Shown: positions 28,699 to 38,196, numbered from the stretch's first letter. The stretch: 64,000 bases of DNA from Azospirillum sp. OGB3 (GCF_014192915.1 NZ_JACHYN010000003.1:372001-436000); one strand, 5' to 3'. Notes: a model not told the origin generated them from the sequence alone. A program made the numbers and translations.

Positions 28699-30687
28699 AT
28701 GAGCGATCTTTTCGAGAACACGGCGCGCAAGGCCGAGACCTATTCCGCCCAGGATATTGAGGTTCTGGAGGGGCTTGAGCCCGTCCGCCGGCGCCCCGGC
28801 ATGTACATCGGCGGCACCGACGACCGGGCGCTGCACCATCTGGTGGCCGAGGTTCTGGACAACGCCATGGACGAGGCGGTGGCCGGCCACGCCAGCCGCA
28901 TCGACCTGGAGCTGACCGCCGACGGCACGGTGGTGGTGCGCGACAACGGGCGCGGCATCCCGATCGACGACCACCCCAAGTACCCGGGCAAGTCGGCGCT
29001 GGAGGTCATCCTCACCACCCTGCATTCGGGCGGCAAATTCTCCAACAAGGTCTACCAGACCTCCGGCGGTCTGCACGGCGTCGGCCTGTCGGTGGTCAAC
29101 GCCCTGTCCGACCGGCTGACGGTGGAGGTGGCGCGCGACCGCCAGCTCTACGTGCAGCAGTACAGCCGCGGCCTGCCCCAGGGGCCGCTGACCCGCCAGG
29201 GCGCGGCCAATCGCCGCGGCACGACCATCCGCTTCCACGCCGACCCCGAGATTTTCGGTGAGGCCGCCCATTTCGAGCCGCACCGGCTGTACCGGCTGGC
29301 GCGCTCCAAGGCCTACCTGTACCGGGGCGTGGAGATCCGCTGGAGCTGCGACCCGTCGCTGCTGTCGGCGGAATCCACCACTCCGGCGCAGGAGACGCTG
29401 CACTTCCCCGGCGGCCTGCTCGACTACCTGAACGCCGCCCTGAAGGAACGCCGGACGCTGACCCGCCTGCCCTTCTCCGGCGCGCTGGACTTCCCGAACC
29501 AGCAGGGCCGCGTGGAATGGGCCATCGCCTGGCCGGAGGATGACGAGGGCTTCTCCCACACCTACTGCAACACGGTGCCCACCCCGCAAGGCGGCACCCA
29601 CGAGGCCGGCCTGCGCGCCGCGCTGACCCGCGGCCTGAAGGGCTACGGCGAGCTGACCAACAACAAGCGCGCCGCCCAGGTCACCGCGGACGACGTGATG
29701 GGCGACGCCTGCATCCTGCTGTCGGTCTTCATCCGCGAGCCGCATTTCCAAGGCCAGACCAAGGAGAAGCTGGTCACGGCGGAAGCCCACCGGCTGGTCG
29801 AGGCGGCGATCAAGGATCACTTCGACCACTGGCTGTCCGGTGACCCGTCCTCGTCCAAGGCCCTTCTGGAACGGCTGATCGAGAAGGCGGAGGAGCGCGC
29901 CAAGCGCAAGCAGTCCAAGGAGTTGGGACGAAAGTCCGCAACCCGGCGCCTGCGCCTGCCCGGCAAGCTGGCCGACTGCTCGCGCAACTCGCCGGAGGGG
30001 ACGGAGATCTTCCTGGTCGAGGGCGATTCGGCAGGCGGTTCCGCCAAACAGGCGCGCAACCGCGAGACCCAGGCCATCCTGCCGCTGCGCGGCAAGATCC
30101 TGAACGTCGCCTCGGCCTCCTCCGACAAGATGAAGGCCAACCAGGAGCTGAACGACCTCACCCAGGCGCTGGGCTGCGGGGTGGGCAAGGACTTCTCCAG
30201 CGACAAGCTGCGCTACGAGCGGGTCATCATCATGACCGACGCCGACGTGGACGGCGCGCACATCGCCTCGCTGCTGATGACCTTCTTCTATCGGGAGATG
30301 GGCGGGCTGATCCAGAACGGGCACCTGTATCTGGCCCTGCCGCCGCTCTACCGCATCAGCCACGGCGCCAAGTCGGTCTACGCCCGCGACGACGCACACA
30401 AGGACCAGCTCATGAACAAGACGTTCAAGGGCAAGAAGGTGGAGATCAGCCGGTTCAAGGGCTTGGGCGAAATGATGCCGGCCCAGCTCCGCGAAACGAC
30501 CATGGACCCGGCCAAGCGGACACTGCTGCGCGTCGTCGTGCCGAACAGCGCCGACCCCGAGCAGGCCGAGGACGTCAAGGCCACCAGGACCCGCGTCGAG
30601 GAACTGATGGGCCGCCGTCCGGAGCTGCGCTTCCAGTTCATCCAGGAGAACGCAAAGTTCGTCCGGGTCGACGACATCGACGTGTAA
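28699..30687 (+). CDS. parE: DNA topoisomerase IV subunit B (ParE)
   Basis: A 662-residue GHKL ATPase subunit of topoisomerase IV, which decatenates daughter chromosomes. The ATP site has AVAGHASRIDLELTADGTV, DNGRGIPIDDHPK and GGLHGVGLSVVNALS. The transducer and TOPRIM domains follow, with EGDSAGGSAKQARNRETQAI and the metal-binding MTDADVDGAHIASLL. The C-terminal FKGLGEMMPAQLRETTMDP is typical. The ATG at 28699 (MSDLFENTARKAETYSAQ) matches family N-termini. The partner parC is not in the window. Confidence 0.97.
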   Translation: MSDLFENTARKAETYSAQDIEVLEGLEPVRRRPGMYIGGTDDRALHHLVAEVLDNAMDEAVAGHASRIDLELTADGTVVVRDNGRGIPIDDHPKYPGKSALEVILTTLHSGGKFSNKVYQTSGGLHGVGLSVVNALSDRLTVEVARDRQLYVQQYSRGLPQGPLTRQGAANRRGTTIRFHADPEIFGEAAHFEPHRLYRLARSKAYLYRGVEIRWSCDPSLLSAESTTPAQETLHFPGGLLDYLNAALKERRTLTRLPFSGALDFPNQQGRVEWAIAWPEDDEGFSHTYCNTVPTPQGGTHEAGLRAALTRGLKGYGELTNNKRAAQVTADDVMGDACILLSVFIREPHFQGQTKEKLVTAEAHRLVEAAIKDHFDHWLSGDPSSSKALLERLIEKAEERAKRKQSKELGRKSATRRLRLPGKLADCSRNSPEGTEIFLVEGDSAGGSAKQARNRETQAILPLRGKILNVASASSDKMKANQELNDLTQALGCGVGKDFSSDKLRYERVIIMTDADVDGAHIASLLMTFFYREMGGLIQNGHLYLALPPLYRISHGAKSVYARDDAHKDQLMNKTFKGKKVEISRFKGLGEMMPAQLRETTMDPAKRTLLRVVVPNSADPEQAEDVKATRTRVEELMGRRPELRFQFIQENAKFVRVDDIDV

Positions 30688-30727
30688 GCCGCGGCGCGCT
30701 ACGCTCGTTGGCGCACGAATCAACGTC

Positions 30728-31507
30728 ATGGACCCCGGCCGTATGACCGCGACGCTCGCTTTGTACCAGACGGACCTCTTCCGCCCGACCTACCGTCCAT
30801 GGAAGGGCGAGCGCTGGGAGCTTCTGCTCGCCCCGATGCTGATCTGCAAGGGCTATTGGAGCGAGGCGATGCTGGTCACCGACATGGCCGGGCTGATCCG
30901 CCATGACGGGCCGGCGTCGCGCACCTGGATGTCGATGACCCCCATGGAGATTGAAAGCCAGGAGATCGGCTGCCGCTTCGCGGCGGGGCACACGGTGGTC
31001 ATGGGGCTCGGCATGGGCTGGGCCGCCGCCAATGCCGCCCTGCGGCCCGAGGTCACGCGCGTCACGGTGGTCGAACTCGACCCCGAGGTGATCGCGGTGA
31101 ACGCCACGATGGACGTGTTCGGCCAGCTTCCGCCCGAGGCCGCCGCCAAGGTGACGGTGATCCAGGGCGACGCCCTCGCCCACAGGCCCGACGAGCCGGC
31201 GGACACGCTGATGGCCGACATCTGGCAGCCGCTTTACGGCGACGACCGGCTGGAGCAGGTGCGCCGCATGCGGGACAACACCGGCGCCTCCCAGGTCTAC
31301 TACTGGGGCCAGGAGATGGACATCGCCCATCGCGCCCGCCAGCTCGGCCTGCCTCTGGACACCGCCTCGGTGGGCCGCATCGTCGGGGACATGGGGCTGC
31401 CGCTGGTCGGCCCCACGGAGGTCCCCAATTATCCGGAGCTGATCGAGCGCGCCGCCCGGAACTGGCTGCGCACCGACTGGACCCCGCCGGGATACGCGGT
31501 CGGCTGA
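30728..31507 (+). CDS. SAM-dependent methyltransferase / spermidine-synthase-like protein
   Basis: A 259-residue Rossmann-fold methyltransferase-like protein. Motif I is VVMGLGMGWAAANAALRP, followed by VTVVELDPEVIAVN, which resembles the spermidine synthase (PABA/SpeE) arrangement, and VIQGDALAHRPDEPADTLMADIWQPL. The N-terminal ~75 residues form a separate small domain (GERWELLLAPMLICKGYWSEA). The methyl or aminopropyl acceptor is unknown. It lies 40 bases after parE on the same strand. The ATG at 30728 fits; MTATL six codons later is possible. Confidence 0.75.
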   Translation: MDPGRMTATLALYQTDLFRPTYRPWKGERWELLLAPMLICKGYWSEAMLVTDMAGLIRHDGPASRTWMSMTPMEIESQEIGCRFAAGHTVVMGLGMGWAAANAALRPEVTRVTVVELDPEVIAVNATMDVFGQLPPEAAAKVTVIQGDALAHRPDEPADTLMADIWQPLYGDDRLEQVRRMRDNTGASQVYYWGQEMDIAHRARQLGLPLDTASVGRIVGDMGLPLVGPTEVPNYPELIERAARNWLRTDWTPPGYAVG

Positions 31508-31601
31508 GCGGCGGTTCTTCCGGAGGGCATGGGCTTGCCGGTGCCGAAGCGGCATCCCATGATTGTTCACCCCCCTGTCCACTCAGAAGCCCAGGCGAGC
31601 C

Positions 31602-32159
31602 ATGACCTTCCTGCCCCGTGCCAGCCTTCTCGCCCTCTGCGCGATGGCGGCGGCCTGCACCAACGAGCGCGTGGTGGCCGACCTGCCAGTTCCCGCCTAT
31701 ACGCTGAGCGAGGTGTCCTACGCCGCCTCCAACCGCGACCTGCGTGTGGTGATCCACGGCAATCCGTTCGGCATGGACCCGCAAACCTTCGGGCCTCTGG
31801 TGACCGCCAACATGCAGAACCGCATCTCCGGCGTGCGCACCAACTTCACCACCACGCCGAACCAGACGGCTCGGCCCGACTACCGGGTCGTCCTGGCCTT
31901 CAACCCCGCCGAGACGACGCTGAACTCATACCTGTGCAGCGGCCAGCCCCTGCGCACCAGCCCGCCCGGGGGTCCCATCGTGGTCCAGGGCGCTTTCTGC
32001 CGCGGCGGCGGCACGCTGTCCTCGGCCACCGGCTGGCTCGACCGTCCGCAGGGACCGAACGACCCGGATTTCCGGTCGCTCATCAGCGATATGACCTTCG
32101 CCCTTTTTCCGGCCCGCCGCGCCGACCTGGACGGCTGCAGCGGAGGCCCTGACTGCTGA
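31602..32159 (+). CDS. Hypothetical lipoprotein, 185 residues
   Basis: The ATG at 31602 gives a lipoprotein signal: MTFLPRASLLALCAMAAAC, with lipid attachment expected at the cysteine of MAAAC. The mature protein has strands typical of a small beta domain (YTLSEVSYAASNRDLRVVIHG, DYRVVLAFNP) and four further cysteines (SYLCSG, GAFCRGGG and the terminal GCSGGPDC). I do not recognise a named family. It is probably attached to the outer membrane. It follows the methyltransferase by about 95 bases and is convergent with the alpha/beta hydrolase. Confidence 0.75.
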   Translation: MTFLPRASLLALCAMAAACTNERVVADLPVPAYTLSEVSYAASNRDLRVVIHGNPFGMDPQTFGPLVTANMQNRISGVRTNFTTTPNQTARPDYRVVLAFNPAETTLNSYLCSGQPLRTSPPGGPIVVQGAFCRGGGTLSSATGWLDRPQGPNDPDFRSLISDMTFALFPARRADLDGCSGGPDC

Positions 32160-32172
32160 GGCGAGACGGCGT

Positions 32173-32877
32173 TCAGGCGTAGAGAAGCCACTGCCGAAGC
32201 AACGCGGTGACCGCCTGCGGCCGCTCCATGGCCGACAGGTGGCCGCAATCCTCGATCAGGGCGAGACGGGCGCCGGGGATCCCCTCGGCGATCTCCTCGT
32301 GCAGCGCCGGGGGCGTGATGGCGTCCTGCCGTCCGCACAGCACCAGCGTCGGGCAGGCGATGGCCCCCAGCCCGGGGCGGCTGTCCGGGCGGTTCATGAT
32401 GGCGGTCTGCTGCCGGATATAGCCGTCCGCCCCGACCCGCTGGGCCTGGGCCTGCACCGAGTCGACCAGAGCGGCTTCGCCGCTGCGGTCGGGATGGACG
32501 AGGCGCGGCATGCCGGCGGCCACCACCTGGCGCAACCGTCCCTGCCCCACCAGACGCATGGCGTCTTGGCGGGTGGCCGTCTGCTCCGGCGTATCGGGGC
32601 GGGCGCTGGTGTCGAGCAGGGCGAGCTTCGCCACCCGTTCCGGCGCCTGCCGCAGAATCTCGAAGGCGACATAGCCCCCCATCGACAGGCCGGCAAGCGC
32701 GAATCGCGCCGGAGCCTGCGCCAGCACGGCGGCGGCGAGGGCGGTCATGGAGTCTTGGCCGGTCAAGTCGCCGACGACGGTCTCCGCCACATCGGCCAGA
32801 TGGCCGGTCTGGTGCTCCCACAGCGCGGCGTCCAGCGGCATGCCGGGCAGCAGGATCAGGGGAATTCGGTCGCTCAT
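32173..32877 (-). CDS. Alpha/beta fold hydrolase
   Basis: A 234-residue hydrolase close to the 3-oxoadipate enol-lactonase / BioH-like group. The start is LILLPGMPLDAALWEHQTG. The nucleophile elbow is GLSMGGYVAFEIL, with serine near residue 83. The acid is in LCGRQDAITPP and the histidine in CGHLSAMERPQAV. The family usually has 230-270 residues. Natural substrate unknown. It lies 19 bases after the isochorismatase-fold gene, so the pair is probably one transcript. Confidence 0.88.
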   Translation of the reverse strand: MSDRIPLILLPGMPLDAALWEHQTGHLADVAETVVGDLTGQDSMTALAAAVLAQAPARFALAGLSMGGYVAFEILRQAPERVAKLALLDTSARPDTPEQTATRQDAMRLVGQGRLRQVVAAGMPRLVHPDRSGEAALVDSVQAQAQRVGADGYIRQQTAIMNRPDSRPGLGAIACPTLVLCGRQDAITPPALHEEIAEGIPGARLALIEDCGHLSAMERPQAVTALLRQWLLYA

Positions 32878-32896
32878 TCCTCTTCCTTTCCCACAG

Positions 32897-33439
32897 TCAG
32901 CGGATCAGATCCAGAACCGCCTTGAAAGCGGGGATGTCCGACCGCTCCATCCATTCGAACAGGACCATCTCGGTGCTGACGATGGTCGCCCCGGCGGCGC
33001 GCATGCGGGCGATGCCAAGTTCCGCGTTGGCGGGCACGCGCGACGACACGGCGTCGGCCACCAGCACCACTTCGAACCCCAGTTCGACCAGCGACAGCGC
33101 CGTCTGCATGACGCAGACATGGGCCTCCGACCCAGCCAGCACGATCTGCCGACGGCCGATCCGCTCCAGCCGCTCCAGGAAGGCCGGCTCCCGCGCGGCG
33201 GAGAAGCTGATCTTCTCCACCACCCCGTCCGGCGGCAGCAGGGCGCGCAGGGAGGCGGCGGTGGGACCGAGCCCCTTGGGATATTGTTCGGTGGCGAAGG
33301 CCGGCACGCCGAGCAGCGCCGCGCCCTTCAGCAGCCTCGCGGCGTTGTGCTCCACCCGCGCGGACTCGGCGATCGACGGCATCAGCTTTTCCTGGATATC
33401 GACCACCACCAGGACGGAGCGTTGGGAAGAAAGGAGCAT
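32897..33439 (-). CDS. Isochorismatase-like cysteine hydrolase
   Basis: A 180-residue hydrolase of the isochorismatase / YcaC fold. The catalytic triad is visible: Asp in VLVVVDIQEKLM (near residue 14), Lys in VVEKISFSAA and Cys in GSEAHVCVMQTAL (near residue 115). The ATG at 33439 follows AAGGAG-like sequence; a longer frame up to 33511 lacks family similarity. Members of this group often act on small amides or remain unassigned. It is divergent from rhlE and upstream of the alpha/beta hydrolase. Confidence 0.9.
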   Translation of the reverse strand: MLLSSQRSVLVVVDIQEKLMPSIAESARVEHNAARLLKGAALLGVPAFATEQYPKGLGPTAASLRALLPPDGVVEKISFSAAREPAFLERLERIGRRQIVLAGSEAHVCVMQTALSLVELGFEVVLVADAVSSRVPANAELGIARMRAAGATIVSTEMVLFEWMERSDIPAFKAVLDLIR

Positions 33440-33622
33440 CGCGGGACTGCCTTTTTGATTGTCCGGTTCAGACGGCGAAAATGGACGCCAGAGCGTCCAC
33501 AACCGCCGCAAGGGCCGGATTTCCGCGGTTTGCGCGGCCTTTTCACAGCCTAGCCGAGCGGGCGCGGGACGCCAAGCGGCCCGTCCGGACCCGCGCGATG
33601 AGCGATTTCATCACAAGGTCTA

Positions 33623-33650
33623 TTGACACCGCCCTTTGACTTCATATTCT
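33623..33650 (+). promoter_or_regulatory. Sigma-70-type promoter of rhlE
   Basis: A perfect -35 TTGACA (33623-33628) is followed after 16 bases by TATTCT (33645-33650). This would start transcription near 33657 and leave a leader of about 60 bases before the rhlE ATG. The TTG inside the -35 box also explains a false longer reading frame. Confidence 0.6.
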
Positions 33651-33715
33651 GCCGCACCATCTACTCGTCGGGCCGCATCGGCACGATTTTCGCACTCCAG
33701 ACAGAAACAGGTTGG

Positions 33716-35263
33716 ATGCTCTTTTCGGAACTTGGGCTTGGACCTGACGTCCTGCGGGCAATCGAGGACAAGGGTTACACCCAGCCGACGCCAATTCAGG
33801 AACAGGCCATTCCCTGGGTCCTGCAAGGCCGCGACGTGCTCGGCTGCGCGCAAACCGGCACCGGGAAGACGGCCAGCTTCACCTTGCCGATGATCAGCAT
33901 CCTGGCTTCGGGCCGGGCGCGGGCGCGCATGCCCCGATCGCTCATCCTGGAGCCGACTCGGGAGCTGGCGGCGCAGGTCGCCGAGAGCTTCGAGACCTAC
34001 GGCAAGCACCACAAGCTCAGCATGGCGCTCCTGATCGGCGGGGAAACCTTCACCGAGCAGGTGAAGCGGCTGGACCGCGGTGTTGACGTGCTGATCGCGA
34101 CGCCGGGCCGTCTGATCGATCTGTTCGAACGCGGCAACATCATGCTCAACGACATCAAGGTCTTCGTCATCGACGAGGCGGACCGGATGCTCGACATGGG
34201 CTTCATCCCGGACATCGAGCGGATCGTCAGCAAGCTGCCCAAGCTGCGCCAGACGCTGTTCTTCTCCGCCACCATGCCGCCGGAGATCCGCCGTCTGGCC
34301 GACGCCTTCCTGTCGAACCCGAAGGAAGTGACCGTCGCGCCGCCGGCCTCCCCGTCGGAGACGGTGACCCAGGCGATGGCCTTGGTGCACGAGGAGGACA
34401 AGCGCAAGGCGCTGCGCCACCTGCTGCGCACCGAGGACGTCAAGAACGCCTTCATCTTCTGCAACCGCAAGCGCGACGTCGCCATCCTGCAGAAGTCGCT
34501 GGAAAGCCACGGCTTCAACGCTGGCGCGCTGCACGGCGACATGGTGCAGTCGAAGCGGATGGAGACGCTGGAGGCCTTCAAGAAGGGCGAGATCACGCTG
34601 CTCGTCTGTTCCGACGTGGCGGCGCGCGGCCTGGACGTCCAGGGGCTCAGCCACGTCTTCAACTTCGACGTTCCGGTCAGCGCCGAAGACTATGTCCACC
34701 GCATCGGACGCACCGGCCGGGCGGGCCGCTCGGGCCGCGCCTTCACGCTGGCCAGCCCGCTGGACGGCAAGCAGGTTTCGGCCATCGGCCGTCTCATCAA
34801 GCGGGAGATTCCGTTGATCGCGATTGACGGCCTCGAATCGGCCGAGTTCCTCAGCGAGGACGAGGCGCGCCGTGGCCGCAGCCGGGGCCGCGGCAAGGAC
34901 AAGGAGCGCGGCGACCGCGCGCCGCGCGAACAGCGTGCCGAACGTCCCGACCGCGAGGATCGGGCGCCCCGCGAGGATCGGGCGCCCCGCGAGGAGCGTC
35001 AGGCCCGGGAGGAGCGCCCGGTGCGTGAGGAGCGTCAACCGCGTGAGGAGCGCCAGCCGCGCGAATCGTTGGCCGCCGCCGAGGCCCGCCGCCAGCAGGA
35101 GCCCCGTCGGGACCGCGACCGTGATCGCCGCCGTCGCCGCGACGAGGACGAGGACGACGCGCCTGTGATCGGCTTCGGCGACCATATGCCGGCCTTCATG
35201 CTCCGCTCCGCGCGGCGCCCGGCCCCGGCTGAACCCGCCGAGCAATCCTCGCAGGAGGGCTGA
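33716..35263 (+). CDS. rhlE: DEAD-box ATP-dependent RNA helicase, RhlE type
   Basis: A 515-residue RNA helicase. The Q motif region is FSELGLGPDVLRAIEDKGYT. Motif I is AQTGTGKT, Ia PTRELA, II VIDEADRMLDMGF, III FSATMP and VI HRIGRTGRAGRSG. The core ends near residue 390. The C-terminal ~120 residues are highly charged, with repeated REERQ/REDRAP units, and are probably a disordered RNA-binding tail. The ATG at 33716 lies about 60 bases after a good promoter. The RAM-domain gene follows 5 bases after its stop. Confidence 0.95.
   Translation: MLFSELGLGPDVLRAIEDKGYTQPTPIQEQAIPWVLQGRDVLGCAQTGTGKTASFTLPMISILASGRARARMPRSLILEPTRELAAQVAESFETYGKHHKLSMALLIGGETFTEQVKRLDRGVDVLIATPGRLIDLFERGNIMLNDIKVFVIDEADRMLDMGFIPDIERIVSKLPKLRQTLFFSATMPPEIRRLADAFLSNPKEVTVAPPASPSETVTQAMALVHEEDKRKALRHLLRTEDVKNAFIFCNRKRDVAILQKSLESHGFNAGALHGDMVQSKRMETLEAFKKGEITLLVCSDVAARGLDVQGLSHVFNFDVPVSAEDYVHRIGRTGRAGRSGRAFTLASPLDGKQVSAIGRLIKREIPLIAIDGLESAEFLSEDEARRGRSRGRGKDKERGDRAPREQRAERPDREDRAPREDRAPREERQAREERPVREERQPREERQPRESLAAAEARRQQEPRRDRDRDRRRRRDEDEDDAPVIGFGDHMPAFMLRSARRPAPAEPAEQSSQEG
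34953..35067 (+). repeat. Tandem repeats in the rhlE 3' end
   Basis: An 18-base unit (GCGAGGATCGGGCGCCCC) occurs twice in perfect tandem at 34953-34970 and 34971-34988. It is followed by diverged 15-18-base copies encoding REERQ, REERPV and REERQP units up to about 35067. The unit is in frame, so length can change without breaking the protein. Confidence 0.75.
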
Positions 35264-35268
35264 CCGCC

Positions 35269-35511
35269 ATGCAGACCATCTTCGTCATGGTCAAATGCGA
35301 GCTGGGCAAGGCTTATCAGGTGGCCGATCAGGCCGTTCAGGACATCGAGCAGGTGTCGGAGGTGCACTCCATCTCCGGCCAGTACGATCTGCTGATGAAG
35401 TGTTACCTGCCCCAGGATCTGGACATCGGCCGATTCGTGACCGAGAACATCCAGACCCTGGCCGGGGTGCGCGACACCTTCACCCTCATCGCCTACAAGG
35501 CCTTCGCCTAG
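35269..35511 (+). CDS. Stand-alone RAM-domain (Lrp/AsnC effector-domain) protein
   Basis: An 80-residue protein consisting only of the alpha-beta ligand-binding domain of Lrp/AsnC regulators: FVMVKCELGKAYQVADQAV, then VHSISGQYDLLMKCYL and VRDTFTLIAYKAF. There is no DNA-binding helix-turn-helix. Such stand-alone RAM proteins form oligomers and can bind amino acids; their roles are mostly unknown. The ATG at 35269 has a GGAGGG ribosome site inside the end of rhlE. A strong terminator follows, so rhlE and this gene form a two-gene transcript. Confidence 0.9.
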   Translation: MQTIFVMVKCELGKAYQVADQAVQDIEQVSEVHSISGQYDLLMKCYLPQDLDIGRFVTENIQTLAGVRDTFTLIAYKAFA

Positions 35512-35548
35512 GCGCTCGACGGGTGCGAAAACCGCCTCCACGAGGCGC

Positions 35549-35600
35549 GGACCGGGCATGAATGAGGGGACCTCCGCGACTTGCGGCCGGTCCCTTTTTT
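35549..35600 (+). terminator. Rho-independent terminator after rhlE and the RAM-domain gene
   Basis: GGACCGG (35549-35555) pairs with CCGGTCC (35587-35593), directly followed by C and a run of six T (35595-35600). A smaller GAGGGGACCTCC hairpin lies inside the loop. It starts 38 bases past the stop codon and rules out translation of lptD from upstream of 35600. Confidence 0.7.
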
Positions 35601-35694
35601 CATGACTCAGCCTTACGGCAACAGGCCTTGGACAATTCGCGAGACGCGCCGCGAAACCGTTGACTTGGCCGGTTGGTTACCTCAAACGTTCCGC

Positions 35695-38100
35695 ATGTCC
35701 CAGCTCCCGTCCCGACATGCCCGGCGCGCCCGCGCCACCAGCCCGAAGATGCACCGCCCGTTGGACCGCCGGTCGCTGGTCCTGCGATCCGGCATCGTCG
35801 CCCTGATGGCCTCCTGCGGCGTCGTCCTGGCCGATCTGGCCGACGCGCAGCAGCCCCCCCCTCCGGCACCGCAGGCGAACGCCGCTCCGCCGGTCGGGGC
35901 GGATCGGGGCGGACGTCTCGACGTCGTCGTGCCGTCGCCGGGACCATCCAACGGAAAGCCGCAGGACCCGCCCGTCCTTCTCGGAGCCGACACGGTTACC
36001 TTCGACGAGGCGAACAGCCTCGTGACGGCGTCCGGCAACGTGGAACTGTCGCAGGGCGCGCGAACCGTTCACGCCGACTCGATCACCTACAACCAGAAGA
36101 CCAAGGTGGTCATCGCGTCCGGCAACGTCCGTCTGGTCGAGCCGTCGGGCGACATCCTGTTCTCCAACTACGCGGAACTGACCGACGACATGCGCGACGC
36201 GTTCGTCGAGAACGTCCGCATGCTGATGACCGACAACAGCCGCATGGCCGGCACCGAGGGCGAGCGCCGTGGCGGAAGGCTGATCCGCCTGAACCGCGCC
36301 GTCTACAGCCCCTGCGAGCTGTGCAAGTCCGATCCATCCAGCCCGCCGGTCTGGCAAATCCGCGCCGCCCGCGTGGTCCAGGACAACGAGGACCACGAGG
36401 TCCGCTACCGCGACGCTGTCATGGAGATGTTCGGCGTCCCGTTCTTCTACACTCCCTACCTGTCCCACCCCGATCCCACGGTGGACCGGCGCTCGGGCTT
36501 CCTGACGCCGAGCTTCCGGAACAACTCCGAACTCGGCTTCGGCGCCATCTCCCATTATTACTGGGACATCGCGCCGGACCAGGATGCCACCTTCGACCTC
36601 GGCGGCTACTCCAACCAGGGCCTGTTCCTGGGCGGCCAGTACCGCAAGCGTTTCGAAAACGGGCGGTTGCAGCTCGACGTGTCGGGGACGCAGGGCGAAA
36701 TTCCCAACGGCACGCTGAAGGGCGCCGACGACCGCCGCTGGCGCGGTCACGCCTTCGCCAGCGGCCTGTTCGACATCGACGAGACGTGGCGCTGGGGTTT
36801 CAACCTGAAGCGGGCGAGCGACGAACTGTATTTGCGCCGCTACTTCAACATCCGGGACGAGGTGCTGACCAGCCGGGCCTTCGTCGAGGGCTTCAACGGC
36901 CGCAACTACGCGGCGGTGAACGCCTACAGCTTCCAGGATCTGCGTTGGGGCAACACGGTGCAGGAGCCCTACGTGCTGCCCGAGGCGCGCTACAACGCCC
37001 TGGGCGAGCCGGGCAGCCTGCTGGGCGGGCGCTGGTCCCTGGACAGCAGCCTGCTGGCCGTCGCCCGCCCAGGCAGCGGTGGCCCGGACACCCAGCGTCT
37101 GGCCATGCAGCCCGGCTGGCAGCGCGACATCTATTCCAACCTCGGCTTCGTCACCACGATCGAGGGCAGCGTCCTGCTGGCCGGCTACACCGCCCAGCGG
37201 TTCGATCCGAACGATCCGGCCGGTACCGGCAACGACAGCGTCCAGCGCCTGCGCTTCTTCCCGCAGGCCACGACGACGGTGCGCTATCCCTTCGTCCGGT
37301 ACGGCGAAAGCAATTTCCAGACCATCGAGCCGATCGGGCAGATCAGCGTGTCGCCGAATGTGGACAACGATCCGGCCTTCCCGAACGAGGACAGCCTCGA
37401 CGTCGAGTTCGACGAGGTCAACCTGCTGATGCCGAATCGCTTCACCGGCATCGACCGGCTGGACGGCGGCCTTCGCGCGACCTATGGCCTGCGCACGACG
37501 TTCCAGGGCTACAAGGTCGGATCGGCCAGCCTGTTCGTCGGTCAGAGCTTCCGCGCCGACGACACGGAGAATTTCCGCGGCGGGTCGGGTCTCGACAAGA
37601 AGTCGTCGGATTATGTCGGTCGCCTCGACCTGCGCCCGGCGGACTGGCTGGACGTGAACTACGGCTTCCGCATCGACCACGACACGCTGAAGCCACGCCG
37701 CCATTCGGTCAACGCGTCGGCCGGCGTGCCGCTGCTGCGCGTCGCCAGCACCTACACCTACGTCGACCAGACCGAGAATCCCTACGTCGTCGAGCGGAAC
37801 GAGGTGGAGCAGGCGGGCATCTCGGTGTCGTCCCAGTTCTCGCAGCACTGGTCGATCGGCGTGTCCCATTCCCAGTCCTTCCGTCCCGATGCGGGACCGC
37901 GCTCCAGCGCGGGCATCCTGCGCTACCAGGACGAATGCCTGATCTTCGAAACCATCGCCCAACGCGACTACACCGTCATCCAGAACGGCGAGCAGGAGGG
38001 GAACACCATCTTCTTCCGCTTCGTGTTCAAGAATGTCGGCGAGTTCCGCACGCCGGGGATCAGCGCCGGATTCCTCGGCCCGTCCGGGGCCAGCAACTGA
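35695..38100 (+). CDS. lptD: LPS-assembly outer membrane protein LptD
   Basis: An 801-residue outer-membrane beta-barrel that inserts lipopolysaccharide into the outer leaflet with LptE. A signal peptide (residues about 25-55, VLRSGIVALMASCGVVLADLADA) precedes an LptA/OstA-like jellyroll (ADTVTFDEANSLVTASGNVE, VVIASGNVRLVEPSGD). The barrel begins near YLSHPDPTVDRRSGFLTPSF. Cysteine pairs (SPCELCKS and YQDECLIFE) suit the essential LptD disulfides. The ATG at 35695 is the first start after the terminator. surA, pdxA and ksgA, often next to lptD, do not follow here. Confidence 0.95.
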   Translation: MSQLPSRHARRARATSPKMHRPLDRRSLVLRSGIVALMASCGVVLADLADAQQPPPPAPQANAAPPVGADRGGRLDVVVPSPGPSNGKPQDPPVLLGADTVTFDEANSLVTASGNVELSQGARTVHADSITYNQKTKVVIASGNVRLVEPSGDILFSNYAELTDDMRDAFVENVRMLMTDNSRMAGTEGERRGGRLIRLNRAVYSPCELCKSDPSSPPVWQIRAARVVQDNEDHEVRYRDAVMEMFGVPFFYTPYLSHPDPTVDRRSGFLTPSFRNNSELGFGAISHYYWDIAPDQDATFDLGGYSNQGLFLGGQYRKRFENGRLQLDVSGTQGEIPNGTLKGADDRRWRGHAFASGLFDIDETWRWGFNLKRASDELYLRRYFNIRDEVLTSRAFVEGFNGRNYAAVNAYSFQDLRWGNTVQEPYVLPEARYNALGEPGSLLGGRWSLDSSLLAVARPGSGGPDTQRLAMQPGWQRDIYSNLGFVTTIEGSVLLAGYTAQRFDPNDPAGTGNDSVQRLRFFPQATTTVRYPFVRYGESNFQTIEPIGQISVSPNVDNDPAFPNEDSLDVEFDEVNLLMPNRFTGIDRLDGGLRATYGLRTTFQGYKVGSASLFVGQSFRADDTENFRGGSGLDKKSSDYVGRLDLRPADWLDVNYGFRIDHDTLKPRRHSVNASAGVPLLRVASTYTYVDQTENPYVVERNEVEQAGISVSSQFSQHWSIGVSHSQSFRPDAGPRSSAGILRYQDECLIFETIAQRDYTVIQNGEQEGNTIFFRFVFKNVGEFRTPGISAGFLGPSGASN

Positions 38101-38196
38101 TCGGGAGCCGAGTCTCCCGCCAAGGTCAAGGGGTTGCATCGGGCGGCCGATCTGGGTAGCCATAGCACCCTCTCCTTCCGCTCGGGTTTGCTGCAC

